Source: Bacillota bacterium (lineage in GTDB: Bacteria; Bacillota; Bacilli; Alicyclobacillales; SLC66). From it: a stretch of 17,119 nucleotides of DNA. The stretch covers positions 1 to 17,119 of the forward strand of contig JAKACR010000030.1 of NCBI GenBank assembly GCA_021821225.1. The letters are read 5' to 3'. The position numbers were made by a program, and so were the translations under genes. Of this stretch, positions 7,691 through 15,098 are shown piece by piece. Under the pieces are notes generated by a model, which saw nothing but the letters and a program-made list of their open reading frames with translations, did not search any database and had not been told where the DNA came from. Numbering within the stretch: the first letter of the stretch is position 1; each line of letters starts with the position of its first letter.

Positions 7691-8821
7691 GTGGTGCCCG
7701 GCAGTATCGCTCTGTCTTTCGCGCCGCAGTTTTCTGCGGCAGCGTTTGAGGAAGTGCGCGGCGCGGACCCGTCCGCGCGCGCAATCGAATGGCTGGCGCC
7801 CGGCGTAGCACGCGTGGAGCTGCAGTCGTCGTTTGCGTCGCTCGCCGCGGCCCTGCGCGAGCGTCCGCCGGTCTTTCTCCGGCACATGTGCCCACTGCAG
7901 GCGAGCGTCGGCTTTTCTGGCGCCGCAAGCGACATCGCCGCGGTGACGGACGCGTCCCTCAGGCTCGCGGCCACAGCGGGTCCGCAGGCATCAGCCGGAT
8001 TGACCGTCCAGTTACGCGTCGTCGGGGCCGGTCTTCCCCATGTTGCGAGTCGGATTTCCAAGGAAGTCCAAAGCGCGTTTGGCTGGCCTAACGGCACAGA
8101 CAGAGACTCCGCCTGGGTGCTGTCCATCCTGATCGTCGCCGATCGGGCGTTGGTGGGCGTGTCACGATCGGGCGACAACCTCAATCCCTGGCCTGGCGGC
8201 GAGCGTCACTACGCCCGCACGGCTGAGACCATCAGCCGCGCCGAGTTCAAACTCCTGGAGACACTCGATCTGTTTGGACTCCAACTGCCGACCGACGGCC
8301 TGGCCCTGGACCTCGGCGCCGCCCCCGGAGGCTGGACACGCCTCTTGCGCCGCGGCGGAATCGGCGTCATCGCTGTCGACCCCGGAGACCTTGCTCCGTC
8401 CCTCGCCGCCGATCCGCAGACTCATCACGTCCGGCAGCTGGCGCAGGCGTACCTGGGCGGTGACGGGGCTTCTCCAGCCACCACGCGGCGGATGTTCAAG
8501 ATCATTGTCAATGACATGCGTCTCGACGTCTCCCGATCCACGGCGCTCATGTGCGCGGCCGCGCCTCGCCTGGCGCCGGACGGGTTTGCCGTCATGACTC
8601 TGAAACTGCCGGAGCGGCGCGGCGCAAAACTCGTCAACAGCGCCCGTCGGACACTGCAGACGGGCTTTGACGTCGTGGCCTTGCGCCAACTGTACAACAA
8701 CCGCAGCGAGGTCACGGTCGTGTTGCGCTCCAAGGACTGGCGACCCGGACTTCAAGCCGGGCCGCCGGACGATTTGCGACAAGAGGCGCCGCCCGCGGTC
8801 GGCCAAGCGCCGCTCGCGTGA
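7691..8821 (+). CDS. RlmM/RrmJ-like SAM-dependent 2'-O-ribose RNA methyltransferase
   Basis: Protein of 376 aa with a THUMP-like N-terminal half and a C-terminal FtsJ/RrmJ-type methyltransferase domain. SAM motif I is LDLGAAPGGWT (206-216). The K-D-K-E tetrad of 2'-O-ribose methyltransferases can be placed at K187 (EFKLLE), D275 (IVNDMRLD), K305 (LKLPE) and E340 (NNRSEVTVVL). This order and context match RlmM, which modifies C2498 of 23S rRNA in E. coli; the exact target here is inferred. Translation starts at GTG: GAGGTGA at 7683-7689 is very close to GTG 7691 and better spaced for GTG 7694, so the protein may be one residue shorter. The last 25 residues are a Pro/Ala tail. Confidence 0.85.
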   Translation: MVPGSIALSFAPQFSAAAFEEVRGADPSARAIEWLAPGVARVELQSSFASLAAALRERPPVFLRHMCPLQASVGFSGAASDIAAVTDASLRLAATAGPQASAGLTVQLRVVGAGLPHVASRISKEVQSAFGWPNGTDRDSAWVLSILIVADRALVGVSRSGDNLNPWPGGERHYARTAETISRAEFKLLETLDLFGLQLPTDGLALDLGAAPGGWTRLLRRGGIGVIAVDPGDLAPSLAADPQTHHVRQLAQAYLGGDGASPATTRRMFKIIVNDMRLDVSRSTALMCAAAPRLAPDGFAVMTLKLPERRGAKLVNSARRTLQTGFDVVALRQLYNNRSEVTVVLRSKDWRPGLQAGPPDDLRQEAPPAVGQAPLA

Positions 8822-8932
8822 ATAAATGAATGGCAAAGAGGCGCGGATGGAGTATCATAGGAAGCAACAAGACAGTGGCGCTTGCCCGGTGGCACGTTTC
8901 TGCCAAAAGCAAATCTGCGGGGGTATACACGT

Positions 8933-9625
8933 ATGGATGGCGAAAAACACGCAGGAGATACGATTCGGATATTGATCGTCGACGACCACGAACTCTTCCG
9001 TCAGGGTGTGAAAGCCATCCTGGGCAGACAACCCGACATGCACGTCGTCGGCGAGGCGGAAAACGGAGAGCTCGCGGTGCACCAGTATGGTCAATTGCAG
9101 CCGGACATCACCATTATGGACATCAACATGCCGATCTGCGACGGGCTCGTGGCCACGCGGCGCATCCGCGACCTGGACGCCGCCGCGCGAATCCTCGTGC
9201 TGACAGTGTCCGACGCGGAGGACGCTCTCTTCGAAGCGGTCAAAGCCGGCGCTTCGGGATACATTCTTAAGAACTCCAGCCCAACCACGGTTATTGACAG
9301 TGTCCGACGCGTGGCCGCAGGGGAACCGGTGATTCCGGGCAACCTCGCGGTGAAGATCATCCACGAACTCACCCGCCCCGGGAACGCAAAAAAAACCGCC
9401 ACGGTCGATGCCTTGACGGAACGGGAGATCGAGGTGCTGCGCCAACTGAGCACAGGCGCCAGCAACCGCGACATCGCGGCGGCGCTCTTCATAAGTGAAA
9501 ACACGGTGCGCAACCACGTGCGCAACATCCTGGAGAAATTACATCTGCACAACCGCGTGCAGGCGGCCGCATACGCCATGCGGGAGGGTTACACGCTGGA
9601 CGATGGTCAGGGGCCCGCCCGCTGA
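8933..9625 (+). CDS. NarL/FixJ-family response regulator (DegU-like)
   Basis: Cytoplasmic two-component DNA-binding regulator of 230 aa. The receiver domain occupies about 11-130: the acidic pocket is D17-D18 (IVDDHE), the phosphoacceptor is D63 (IMDINMP), and the conserved T and K lie in LTVSD and SGYILKN. A LuxR-type helix-turn-helix occupies about 157-215 (LTEREIEVLRQLSTGASNRD, then the recognition helix SENTVRNHVRNI). ATG 8933 is chosen over the upstream in-frame TTG because GCGGGGG ends 9 nt before it and the receiver domain begins soon after. No histidine kinase adjoins it, so it is an orphan here. DegU is the closest familiar type, but the symbol is not assigned. Confidence 0.93.
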   Translation: MDGEKHAGDTIRILIVDDHELFRQGVKAILGRQPDMHVVGEAENGELAVHQYGQLQPDITIMDINMPICDGLVATRRIRDLDAAARILVLTVSDAEDALFEAVKAGASGYILKNSSPTTVIDSVRRVAAGEPVIPGNLAVKIIHELTRPGNAKKTATVDALTEREIEVLRQLSTGASNRDIAAALFISENTVRNHVRNILEKLHLHNRVQAAAYAMREGYTLDDGQGPAR

Positions 9626-9737
9626 CGGCCAGGCGAACGGGGAAAGGCAATCATCCAATAATCCACATCGCGGCATCATCGCATGCCCCCGCCGCGGGCG
9701 AGCGCCGGAGGCGGCCTTCGCGAACGTCTATCATGAG

Positions 9738-9824
9738 CGGAGAGGGTGGGATTCGAACCCACGAAGGAGTTGCCCCCTTGGCAGTTTTCAAGACTGCTGC
9801 CTTCAACCGCTCGGCCACCTCTCC
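9738..9824 (-). tRNA. tRNA-Ser (anticodon UGA)
   Basis: The minus strand folds as a class II tRNA of 87 nt. The acceptor GGAGAGG (9818-9824) pairs with CCTCTCC (9739-9745), with discriminator G. The anticodon stem-loop has loop CTTGAAA, giving UGA. The long variable arm is AAGGGGGCAACTCCTT, and the T arm GTGGGTTCGAATCCCAC is complete. The 3' CCA is not encoded (CTC follows the discriminator). A TGCTATAAT promoter lies just upstream. Confidence 0.96.
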
Positions 9825-9841
9825 GGGTGAAGTCAGCCGTG

Positions 9842-9850
9842 ATTATAGCA
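9842..9850 (-). promoter_or_regulatory. Extended -10 promoter of tRNA-Ser
   Basis: On the minus strand this reads TGCTATAAT, a perfect -10 box with the TGn extension, 17 nt before the tRNA 5' end. The -35 region is poor, as extended -10 promoters tolerate. The same decamer TGCTATAATC precedes the tRNA-Leu gene. Confidence 0.75.
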
Positions 9851-10010
9851 CAAACTGCGCTCGCACGCACGAGGGGCCCGCCCAACCCCCTTTATTTTCC
9901 TGATTGCTCCCCGGAGGATATGTGCACTGTAAGCGCATGGAACCTCGGCAGACTGCCGCGCGACCGCCGGCGACCCCGGAGGCGGGTGGGTTCCCAGTGG
10001 GGTGCCATAC

Positions 10011-11489
10011 ATGGCCAAGCCGTTGTCTTGCCGCCTGCACCGTCGCCTGCACAACACACTCATCGTCGCGACACTCGGCGTCATGAACGCCTTCGCACCG
10101 GCGCACGCCGCCCGTATGACCCACGCGGCCGCAACAGCCGACGGCGTTGCGCCTCTGCCTCTCAATCAGCATGGGCTGCGCCGGTTTCCCTACCCTTTTC
10201 AGGCGATGCTCGCCGTGGCGTCCGACTGCGACGGCATGACCCCGCGTAAGTTCACGTTGATTCACCGGTTCCTCAATACGCACTCATCGACCGTCCTTGG
10301 GCCGGGGCTGGGATTGGACATCGCCGACTCCCTCTTCTTTTTTGTCGGCACCGACCGCCTGGGCTGGTGTGACTACGACTTCACCGCGTGGCAGGATCAG
10401 ATGAGTTGGTTCCACCGACTCGCCGACGGCCGTCCGCACCATGCTGACCTGTTGCTCCGTTACATCCGCGCGGGCTGGATCGACTCACTGCACAGCTACG
10501 GCGATTTCTCCATGCAGGATGAAACGGCCACGCGATACGCGCGCCGGTTTGCTCTCGCAGCGAGCAACGCCCTGCACTCTGCCGGCGTATCGCCAACGGT
10601 CTGGATCAACCACGGCAACCGAAGCAACGTCGGCAACTTCGGCAATCCAGAATCGACCTACCAGCAGGGAGACGTACCGAACTCTCCGTACTATTGCGCC
10701 GACGTCGCCATTGCCGCAGGGATCCGTTTTGTCTGGACGAGGAGGGACTCTCAGTTCGGCCTTGCGAGCATGCTGTACCCGATCACGCTGCGCGACGGCC
10801 AGAAGATTTGGGGCTTCTACCGTTATACCGACGACGGATACACGGACAAGGGGCAGCTGCGCTGGAACTGGAACCCGCGCATGCTGTCCGCCCAGCTCAG
10901 CGACGCACACCTGTCAGAGCTGGAACGGAGACATGAATTCTCGATCGTGGCACAACACCTGGGCGGCGACATTGCGCCGATCCCGTTTTATGGCGCCAAT
11001 CTCGACGCCCTCACGCGTCTGAAACGGGAACAGGACGCCGGGCGCCTGATCGTGGCGCGCACCAGTCGCTTGCTCCGGTACAACGAAGTCACACAATACC
11101 TGCGGTTTCGCCGTGTCACTCGCGGGAAAATGCTCTACATCACGATTGGCAGAGTGCAGGACCCCATTCTTGGCGCATTCTGGCCGACTCTGGACGACCT
11201 GCGGGGCGTCACATTTTACACGGCGCGCGCCGGGCACACTGTCCTCCTGCTGCGGGGCGTCCGGATTCCCTCAGCGATGGTTCAGACCAGCCCGCCGGAT
11301 GATACGGGCGCGCCCAGCATCGGGATCAAGTGGTGGCCGGCAGACACCACAGATTACACACGCGGTGTGGAAGCGCCATCGACCCGGTCGCGCCATCCTT
11401 CGGAAGGCAGAGGCGCCACGCGCCCCGCTCCGGCCGGCAGGCGGCCGCACGGCCAGAAACTTTCCACCTGGTTCGAGGACCGGACGTAG
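10011..11489 (+). CDS. Secreted protein of unknown function, polysaccharide-deacetylase-like features
   Basis: Predicted exported protein of 492 aa. ATG 10011 is preferred over GTG 10002 because a GTGGGGTG Shine-Dalgarno-like run ends about 6 nt before it, and it gives a signal peptide: basic RLHRRLH, a hydrophobic core, then an APAHA|A cleavage site near residue 33. The mature part opens with FPYPFQAMLAVASDCDG. The D-x-D after a hydrophobic strand, the later LHSYGDF with a histidine and WINHGN resemble the metal and catalytic positions of NodB-type deacetylase barrels and of an uncharacterised family found in surface-polysaccharide regions. I do not recognise a named family, and a catalytic function is not established. 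The last 45 residues are a basic, low-complexity tail. It ends only 17 nt before the antiporter start. Confidence 0.75.
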   Translation: MAKPLSCRLHRRLHNTLIVATLGVMNAFAPAHAARMTHAAATADGVAPLPLNQHGLRRFPYPFQAMLAVASDCDGMTPRKFTLIHRFLNTHSSTVLGPGLGLDIADSLFFFVGTDRLGWCDYDFTAWQDQMSWFHRLADGRPHHADLLLRYIRAGWIDSLHSYGDFSMQDETATRYARRFALAASNALHSAGVSPTVWINHGNRSNVGNFGNPESTYQQGDVPNSPYYCADVAIAAGIRFVWTRRDSQFGLASMLYPITLRDGQKIWGFYRYTDDGYTDKGQLRWNWNPRMLSAQLSDAHLSELERRHEFSIVAQHLGGDIAPIPFYGANLDALTRLKREQDAGRLIVARTSRLLRYNEVTQYLRFRRVTRGKMLYITIGRVQDPILGAFWPTLDDLRGVTFYTARAGHTVLLLRGVRIPSAMVQTSPPDDTGAPSIGIKWWPADTTDYTRGVEAPSTRSRHPSEGRGATRPAPAGRRPHGQKLSTWFEDRT

Positions 11490-11494
11490 TCGTG

Positions 11495-11500
11495 TATAAT
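11495..11500 (+). promoter_or_regulatory. -10 box directly before the antiporter start
   Basis: A perfect TATAAT sits between the stop of the secreted-protein gene (11489) and ATG 11507. The expected transcription start, about 7 nt downstream, coincides with the ATG, implying a leaderless or nearly leaderless mRNA. The best -35 (TTCGAG, 11472-11477, 17-bp spacer) is weak. Confidence 0.5.
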
Positions 11501-11506
11501 GGAGAT

Positions 11507-12793
11507 ATGGACTTTCCAATCCTTAATGGCGTATTTCTGATCGTTTCACTCTCCACGATGCTCCTCTGGAGCACGAGGAGCGCCTGGGCTAGACGCGCGA
11601 ATATTCCCGACGTCGCGGCCTTTCTGTTGGTCGGCATCCTCGTGCACATCGCCTTTCGCACCGCCGGCGTACATATCTCCGGCTCCATCCGCCCTTTGAA
11701 CTCCCCGCTTGCGATGACCATGGCGGCCAGTTTCGTCATCTTCTGGGGCGCGGCGGAGCTCTCACCGCAGACATTGCGCACGGTAGCCAAGCCGATCGCC
11801 GCGCTGGCGACCATTGGCGTGGTCGTCAGCGGGGCCATACTTGGCCTCACAGTGTGGGGCGCGCATCTTGCCCATCTCCCGTTATTTGCGGCGCTCCTGC
11901 TCGGCGCCATCCTTGCGGGAACCGATCCGACGGTTCTGGTGTCCATCGTGGACCAAGTCCCGATCGCCGACCGCATCCGCGAAGTGCTGATCGCCGAATC
12001 GGCGCTCAACGACCCGATCTCCGCCATCCTCGCGGTTGCCTTTCTGCCTTTTGCCACTGGACACGCCGGCGCGAGCCACATCTGGCCGGCCGTCACGGCG
12101 CAGTTGTGGGAGGCCGCGGCGGCGGTTGCCGCCGGTCTCACCGCCGTCGTATTCGTTCAGTCTGTTCGGCGCGCTTCGCTCCCCCTGAGCCGGGCCGTCA
12201 TGCGGCGGACGGATCTGCGTTTCGTTCTCTTGTTCCTTGTCGCCTTCGCTCTGGCAGAGGGGGCGTCGGCAAATCCGTTTTTAGCCGGGTTCGTCGCCGG
12301 GGTCGCAGGGCAGCCGTTTGCCCACGGTGACTCCACATCGTCCGACGCCGCCGAACACCGCAGCGCGGCTGCACTGCACGTGCTCTCGTTCTATGTGCGC
12401 GCTTACATCTTCCTGCTGCTTGGGCTCACCATCCCCACCTCGCTCCAAGGCCGGTCTCTCCTGCCCGCCCTCCTGACCGCCGGACTGCTGATCGTCGCCG
12501 CCCGCCCCCTCTCGGTGCTCGCCGCGCGACTCGTGTACCGCAACCGTCTTACGCGCCACGAGACGATCTTTTTGTGTCTCAACCGCCAGACGGGGGTCAT
12601 GCCCGCGCTCCTGATCAATATCTTTGCGGCGAGCGGCCTCGCGGAAGCCGACTTCTTCCGGCTCACGGCCGCCTGCGCGATTGCACTCACGTCGGGAGTT
12701 CTCCTACCATTTTTCCGCCCGCTCGCCGGTCGCCTGGGGCTGCTCGTCCCTGTCCCGCCCGAAGACGACGCCGATCCGTGCTGCGACGGTTGA
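11507..12793 (+). CDS. Na+/H+ (or K+/H+) antiporter, CPA1/NhaP type
   Basis: Polytopic membrane protein of 428 aa with about 12 hydrophobic segments. It should exchange cytoplasmic Na+ or K+ for protons in pH and ion homeostasis. The family signatures are the TDP motif in GAILAGTDPTVLVSI (T139-D140-P141) and ESALNDP (E164, N168, D169), the Asn-Asp ion-binding pair of CPA1 exchangers. FVIFWGAAELSPQTL (76-90) matches the conserved F..G.EL helix. There is no long cytoplasmic C-terminal domain such as TrkA-C. ATG 11507 follows GGAG by only 2 nt and TATAAT by 6 nt, so initiation may be leaderless. A downstream in-frame ATG in the first helix is a less likely alternative. Confidence 0.9.
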   Translation: MDFPILNGVFLIVSLSTMLLWSTRSAWARRANIPDVAAFLLVGILVHIAFRTAGVHISGSIRPLNSPLAMTMAASFVIFWGAAELSPQTLRTVAKPIAALATIGVVVSGAILGLTVWGAHLAHLPLFAALLLGAILAGTDPTVLVSIVDQVPIADRIREVLIAESALNDPISAILAVAFLPFATGHAGASHIWPAVTAQLWEAAAAVAAGLTAVVFVQSVRRASLPLSRAVMRRTDLRFVLLFLVAFALAEGASANPFLAGFVAGVAGQPFAHGDSTSSDAAEHRSAAALHVLSFYVRAYIFLLLGLTIPTSLQGRSLLPALLTAGLLIVAARPLSVLAARLVYRNRLTRHETIFLCLNRQTGVMPALLINIFAASGLAEADFFRLTAACAIALTSGVLLPFFRPLAGRLGLLVPVPPEDDADPCCDG

Positions 12794-12807
12794 TCCCGCC
12801 TTTCGCA

Positions 12808-12839
12808 CCGTCCGCTAGCGGCTGCTCGGCAGCGGACGG
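12808..12839. terminator. Hairpin between convergent antiporter and GtrA genes
   Basis: CCGTCCGCT (12808-12816) pairs perfectly with AGCGGACGG (12831-12839), a 9-bp stem with a 14-nt GC-rich loop. It overlaps the last codons and stop of the minus-strand GtrA gene and lies 15 nt after the antiporter stop. No T-run is present on either strand. It is probably a bidirectional terminator or end-stabilising hairpin. Confidence 0.45.
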
Positions 12840-13303
12840 CCGCGGTTGCGCGTCGACCAGACGAACAGTCTGTTGGCCGGGGCCGTCCAGGCCAGGCTGA
12901 CGGCCACGCCCGCGAACTCCCCCCACCTCGCATCCATGCGCCAGACGTGGCCAAAGACGTGCACAAGAGCCGCGTCGAGACTCAGTCCCGCGGCGTACAC
13001 GGCAAAATAGCGCAGTGCCCGCAACGACCGGGCCCTCGCGTCAGGCCGCTCGTCCCATGTGATCTGTTCGCCCCACAGCCAGTTGATCGGCAGCGTGAGC
13101 AGCCCCGCCGCAATGGCCGACTCCTCGTATGGACGGTCGAGCAACAGCGCAAAATAGCGGAACAGCGCAAGCGAAAGTCCTGCGCCAACGAAACTGGCCA
13201 GGCTGTACAAGGCCCAGAAATGGACTCTCTTCATGCATCCGGGGACCCCCGTCACACGTCGGTTGGACTGCATGTACAGTGTGGCCTGGCGTTGCTGAAA
13301 CAT
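12815..13303 (-). CDS. GtrA-family membrane protein
   Basis: Small integral membrane protein of up to 162 aa with four hydrophobic segments, matching the GtrA family (usually 120-150 aa). Members help move or supply polyprenyl-linked sugars for glycosylation of surface polymers. The core starts at MKRVHFWALYSLASFVGAGL (residue 24 on). The basic segment between helices 2 and 3 (DERPDARARSLRALRYFAVY) is typical, as is the polar end VSLAWTAPANRLFVWSTRN, which resembles the family's W.xNRxxVF closing motif. ATG 13303 has a weak TAGGGT before it. By homology, ATG 13234 (residue 24) is a serious alternative but lacks a good Shine-Dalgarno sequence. It is last in a three-gene minus-strand operon. 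Confidence 0.85.
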   Translation of the reverse strand: MFQQRQATLYMQSNRRVTGVPGCMKRVHFWALYSLASFVGAGLSLALFRYFALLLDRPYEESAIAAGLLTLPINWLWGEQITWDERPDARARSLRALRYFAVYAAGLSLDAALVHVFGHVWRMDARWGEFAGVAVSLAWTAPANRLFVWSTRNRGRPLPSSR

Positions 13304-13322
13304 ACCCTATTGATCGCAAGCG

Positions 13323-13529
13323 TCACCCTTTGTTCGACGACCTGCGCGTCTCGCGCCGCAGGCTGACGACCATGGCCGCGAACAGCAACACCATAAGGAC
13401 GACGCCTGTCGCCGCGCCGGAAAGACCGACTGAAGTAAGCACCCGTACCACAACCAGCGCCACAAGTATGCCAAAAAAGAGCCACGGATCATCATAAATA
13501 AGGCCAGTCACCGTTCTGGTTGCCTTCAT
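13323..13529 (-). CDS. Small two-helix membrane protein, function unknown
   Basis: A 68-aa protein with two hydrophobic segments (about residues 16-34 and 38-54) and a basic C-terminus RRETRRSSNKG. I do not recognise a family. ATG 13529 is preferred. GTG 13541, giving 72 aa, is in frame but abuts the AGGTGG Shine-Dalgarno sequence, which itself overlaps the stop codon of the upstream gene; spacing to ATG is about 11 nt. It sits tightly between the COG4280-like gene (16 nt) and the GtrA gene (19 nt), so co-transcription and coupling are likely. Hydrophobicity, spacing and the ribosome site support it as real. Confidence 0.7.
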   Translation of the reverse strand: MKATRTVTGLIYDDPWLFFGILVALVVVRVLTSVGLSGAATGVVLMVLLFAAMVVSLRRETRRSSNKG

Positions 13530-13545
13530 GACACGCCGCACCCAC

Positions 13546-14307
13546 CTAAGCTTGCAGATTCTTCACACCCGACTCACTCTTCGCGCGGCCCCTGTCAATC
13601 CTAAAGATCCGCGACACAACGAGGGACGCCACGAGGTAGAACGCGGCCACGACCGCGATCGAGACATCCTGATTCCACCAGGCCACGCCAAGGCCCTCGC
13701 CGCACCAGAACGTTCCAAAAGACGACATCATGACGCCGACGAGAAACTTCAGCGTATTCTCCGGCACGGTCTGCAGCGGTTTGCGCAGCGCGATGCCAGC
13801 CGCCACAACCAGGATCAAGGCTATGAGGCTCCCCGAAATGGCGGAACCAAGAGCGTGGGCCGACAGGCCCACGGTGATCACGATGAATACGGACTCCAAG
13901 CCCTCGAGGAAGACGCCATTAAAGGATGTGACCGCGCCAAACGCATCGATCCCACCGCCACTGGCCGTCGCTGTCCGCTGCCGGTTCAGTTCCTTCTCAA
14001 AGGCCTTCCCCTCGTCATGCAGGGCCTTGTGGCCCGAGTAACGCAGGATCGCCTTGCGCAGCCAGCGCATGCCGAACAGAAGCATGATCAGGCCGACGAT
14101 GAACTGAACAGCGGGCAACTGAACGGCGCGGATCAGCGCCAGGCCGAAGACCGCAACCAGGAGGCCGAGCACCGCGACGGCGCCGGCAGCTCCGGAAAAC
14201 GCGCTGCGCCATCCTTTGGTGAGCAGCACCGCCAGAACAATGGTCAAGGCTTCCGTGAATTCCACGCCCGTCCCAAGGAAGCTTGCGCCTGCAACATACC
14301 AGTTCAT
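13546..14307 (-). CDS. COG4280-type membrane protein, possible cation transporter
   Basis: Integral membrane protein of 253 aa with a visible two-fold internal repeat. Each half has a helix with paired glutamates: VEFTEALTIV (E16, E19) and LEGLESVFIV (E135, E138). Each is followed by a matching helix: QFIVGLIMLLFGMRW (68-82) and KFLVGVMMSSFGTFW (187-201). Repeated acidic helices of this kind are found in cation-transporting families such as TMEM165/GDT1 and TerC; transport here is inference. A charged loop at about 81-115 separates the halves. ATG 14307 is chosen because GGGGTGA lies 10 nt upstream and the first helix follows at once; the upstream ATG at 14367 would add a charged extension. 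It is the first gene of the minus-strand operon. Confidence 0.75.
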   Translation of the reverse strand: MNWYVAGASFLGTGVEFTEALTIVLAVLLTKGWRSAFSGAAGAVAVLGLLVAVFGLALIRAVQLPAVQFIVGLIMLLFGMRWLRKAILRYSGHKALHDEGKAFEKELNRQRTATASGGGIDAFGAVTSFNGVFLEGLESVFIVITVGLSAHALGSAISGSLIALILVVAAGIALRKPLQTVPENTLKFLVGVMMSSFGTFWCGEGLGVAWWNQDVSIAVVAAFYLVASLVVSRIFRIDRGRAKSESGVKNLQA

Positions 14308-14876
14308 CTGTTCACGTTCACCCCGCTTGCACCGATGAGTTGCTCGTCTCCAGGAGAACCGCGACAAACCGAATCAGTCCTCTGCCACGGCCCCCGAGGG
14401 AACAGTCTTTACTGTAGACCACGCGCACACTGGGGTCAATCCCCGCGATGTAAAGGTTCTACCAATTATCAAGACTATTCCGTCTACTATTGCCGCTATA
14501 CAGGGGCACCATTGCGCTTGGTCGAACAACCGTACTTGCCCACTGATCCGATCACACACGATCACACACATGGATGGCATTCGGTCAGTCCACTGGTCCG
14601 CCCCGCAGGCCCGTTTTCGGATCGTTTCCGAGCGCCGCCAACGAACGATGAAAATTCGCTACGTCAAGGTCGCACACAAGCCAGCACTGGCCAACGGCAG
14701 GACGAAGACTCGCTGGGCCGCCCCATTCGCTTGATCGTCGGCGTTGTCAGCGTGGCGCCGCGTGGTGACGTCTACAAGCGGACATAGCACAGCAGCCGGC
14801 ACCTGAGCCGCCCACGGTACAGCCACGCCACGTGACACGGCGATTATCTCCACAATATACCGGAAGCCACCAACGA
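14308..14876. other. Long intergenic region upstream of the COG4280-like gene
   Basis: About 570 bp with no convincing gene. A long plus-strand frame (13528-14787) runs through it but is mostly antisense to the membrane-protein genes and shows no recognisable domain here. It holds a tandem 10-bp repeat (14550-14569) and a small GGGG/CCCC hairpin (14432-14444). The minus-strand operon's promoter should lie here, possibly using GATAAT on the minus strand (plus 14465-14470), but no good -35 accompanies it. I could not match it to a known metal riboswitch. Confidence 0.5.
14550..14569. repeat. Tandem direct repeat, 2 x 10 bp
   Basis: GATCACACAC occurs at 14550-14559 and again at 14560-14569. The 10-bp period is about one helical turn, so both copies face the same side of the DNA. 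It may be a regulator site for the minus-strand operon or chance. Confidence 0.6.
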
Positions 14877-14960
<84 letters not shown>

Positions 14961-14980
14961 GAAAGGCGAGTGCAGAGAGG

Positions 14981-15010
14981 ATTATAGCATGATCCAATCG
15001 GACAGCGCAA
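14981..15010 (-). promoter_or_regulatory. Extended -10 promoter of tRNA-Leu
   Basis: On the minus strand TTGCGC (plus 15005-15010) is followed after 18 nt by TATAAT (plus 14981-14986), which has a TGC immediately before it. The -10 is 20 nt from the tRNA 5' end. The core TGCTATAATC is identical to that of the tRNA-Ser gene. Confidence 0.75.
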
Positions 15011-15055
15011 GCTTGCCGCGGACCACTCTGGCTGGCGCACAAAAGGTCGCGCCCA

Positions 15056-15064
15056 CATAGAGTG
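15056..15064 (+). promoter_or_regulatory. Mother-cell sigma -10-like box upstream of cotJB
   Basis: CATAGAGTG matches the CATAnnnT core shared by SigE and SigK -10 elements and starts 43 nt before the cotJB ATG. The -35 is weak (CAC at about 15038). Its support comes mainly from recurrence before all four genes of the cluster. Confidence 0.45.
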
Positions 15065-15098
15065 GCATATCCCGACTGGTGCAAAGGAGACGAGACGC

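Noticed and set aside
9920..10249. Small plus-strand frame after GGAGGATATG, reading MCTVSAWNLG
   Set aside because: The Shine-Dalgarno sequence is too close to the ATG, the product is Arg-rich frame-shadow sequence, and it overlaps the signal-peptide coding part of the secreted-protein gene.
10002..11489. Catalytically typical NodB polysaccharide deacetylase
   Set aside because: The standard TFDDG and HxxxH motifs are not present; only a looser resemblance remains, so no enzyme name is given.
14308..14500. yybP-ykoY manganese riboswitch before the COG4280-like gene
   Set aside because: I looked for the conserved GGGGAGUAG-type paired elements on the minus strand and did not find them.
13528..14787. 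Long plus-strand frame of 419 codons opposite the membrane-protein operon
   Set aside because: It is antisense to genes with clear membrane helices and repeats, and its translation is polar low-complexity with no domain; open antisense frames are common in GC-rich DNA.
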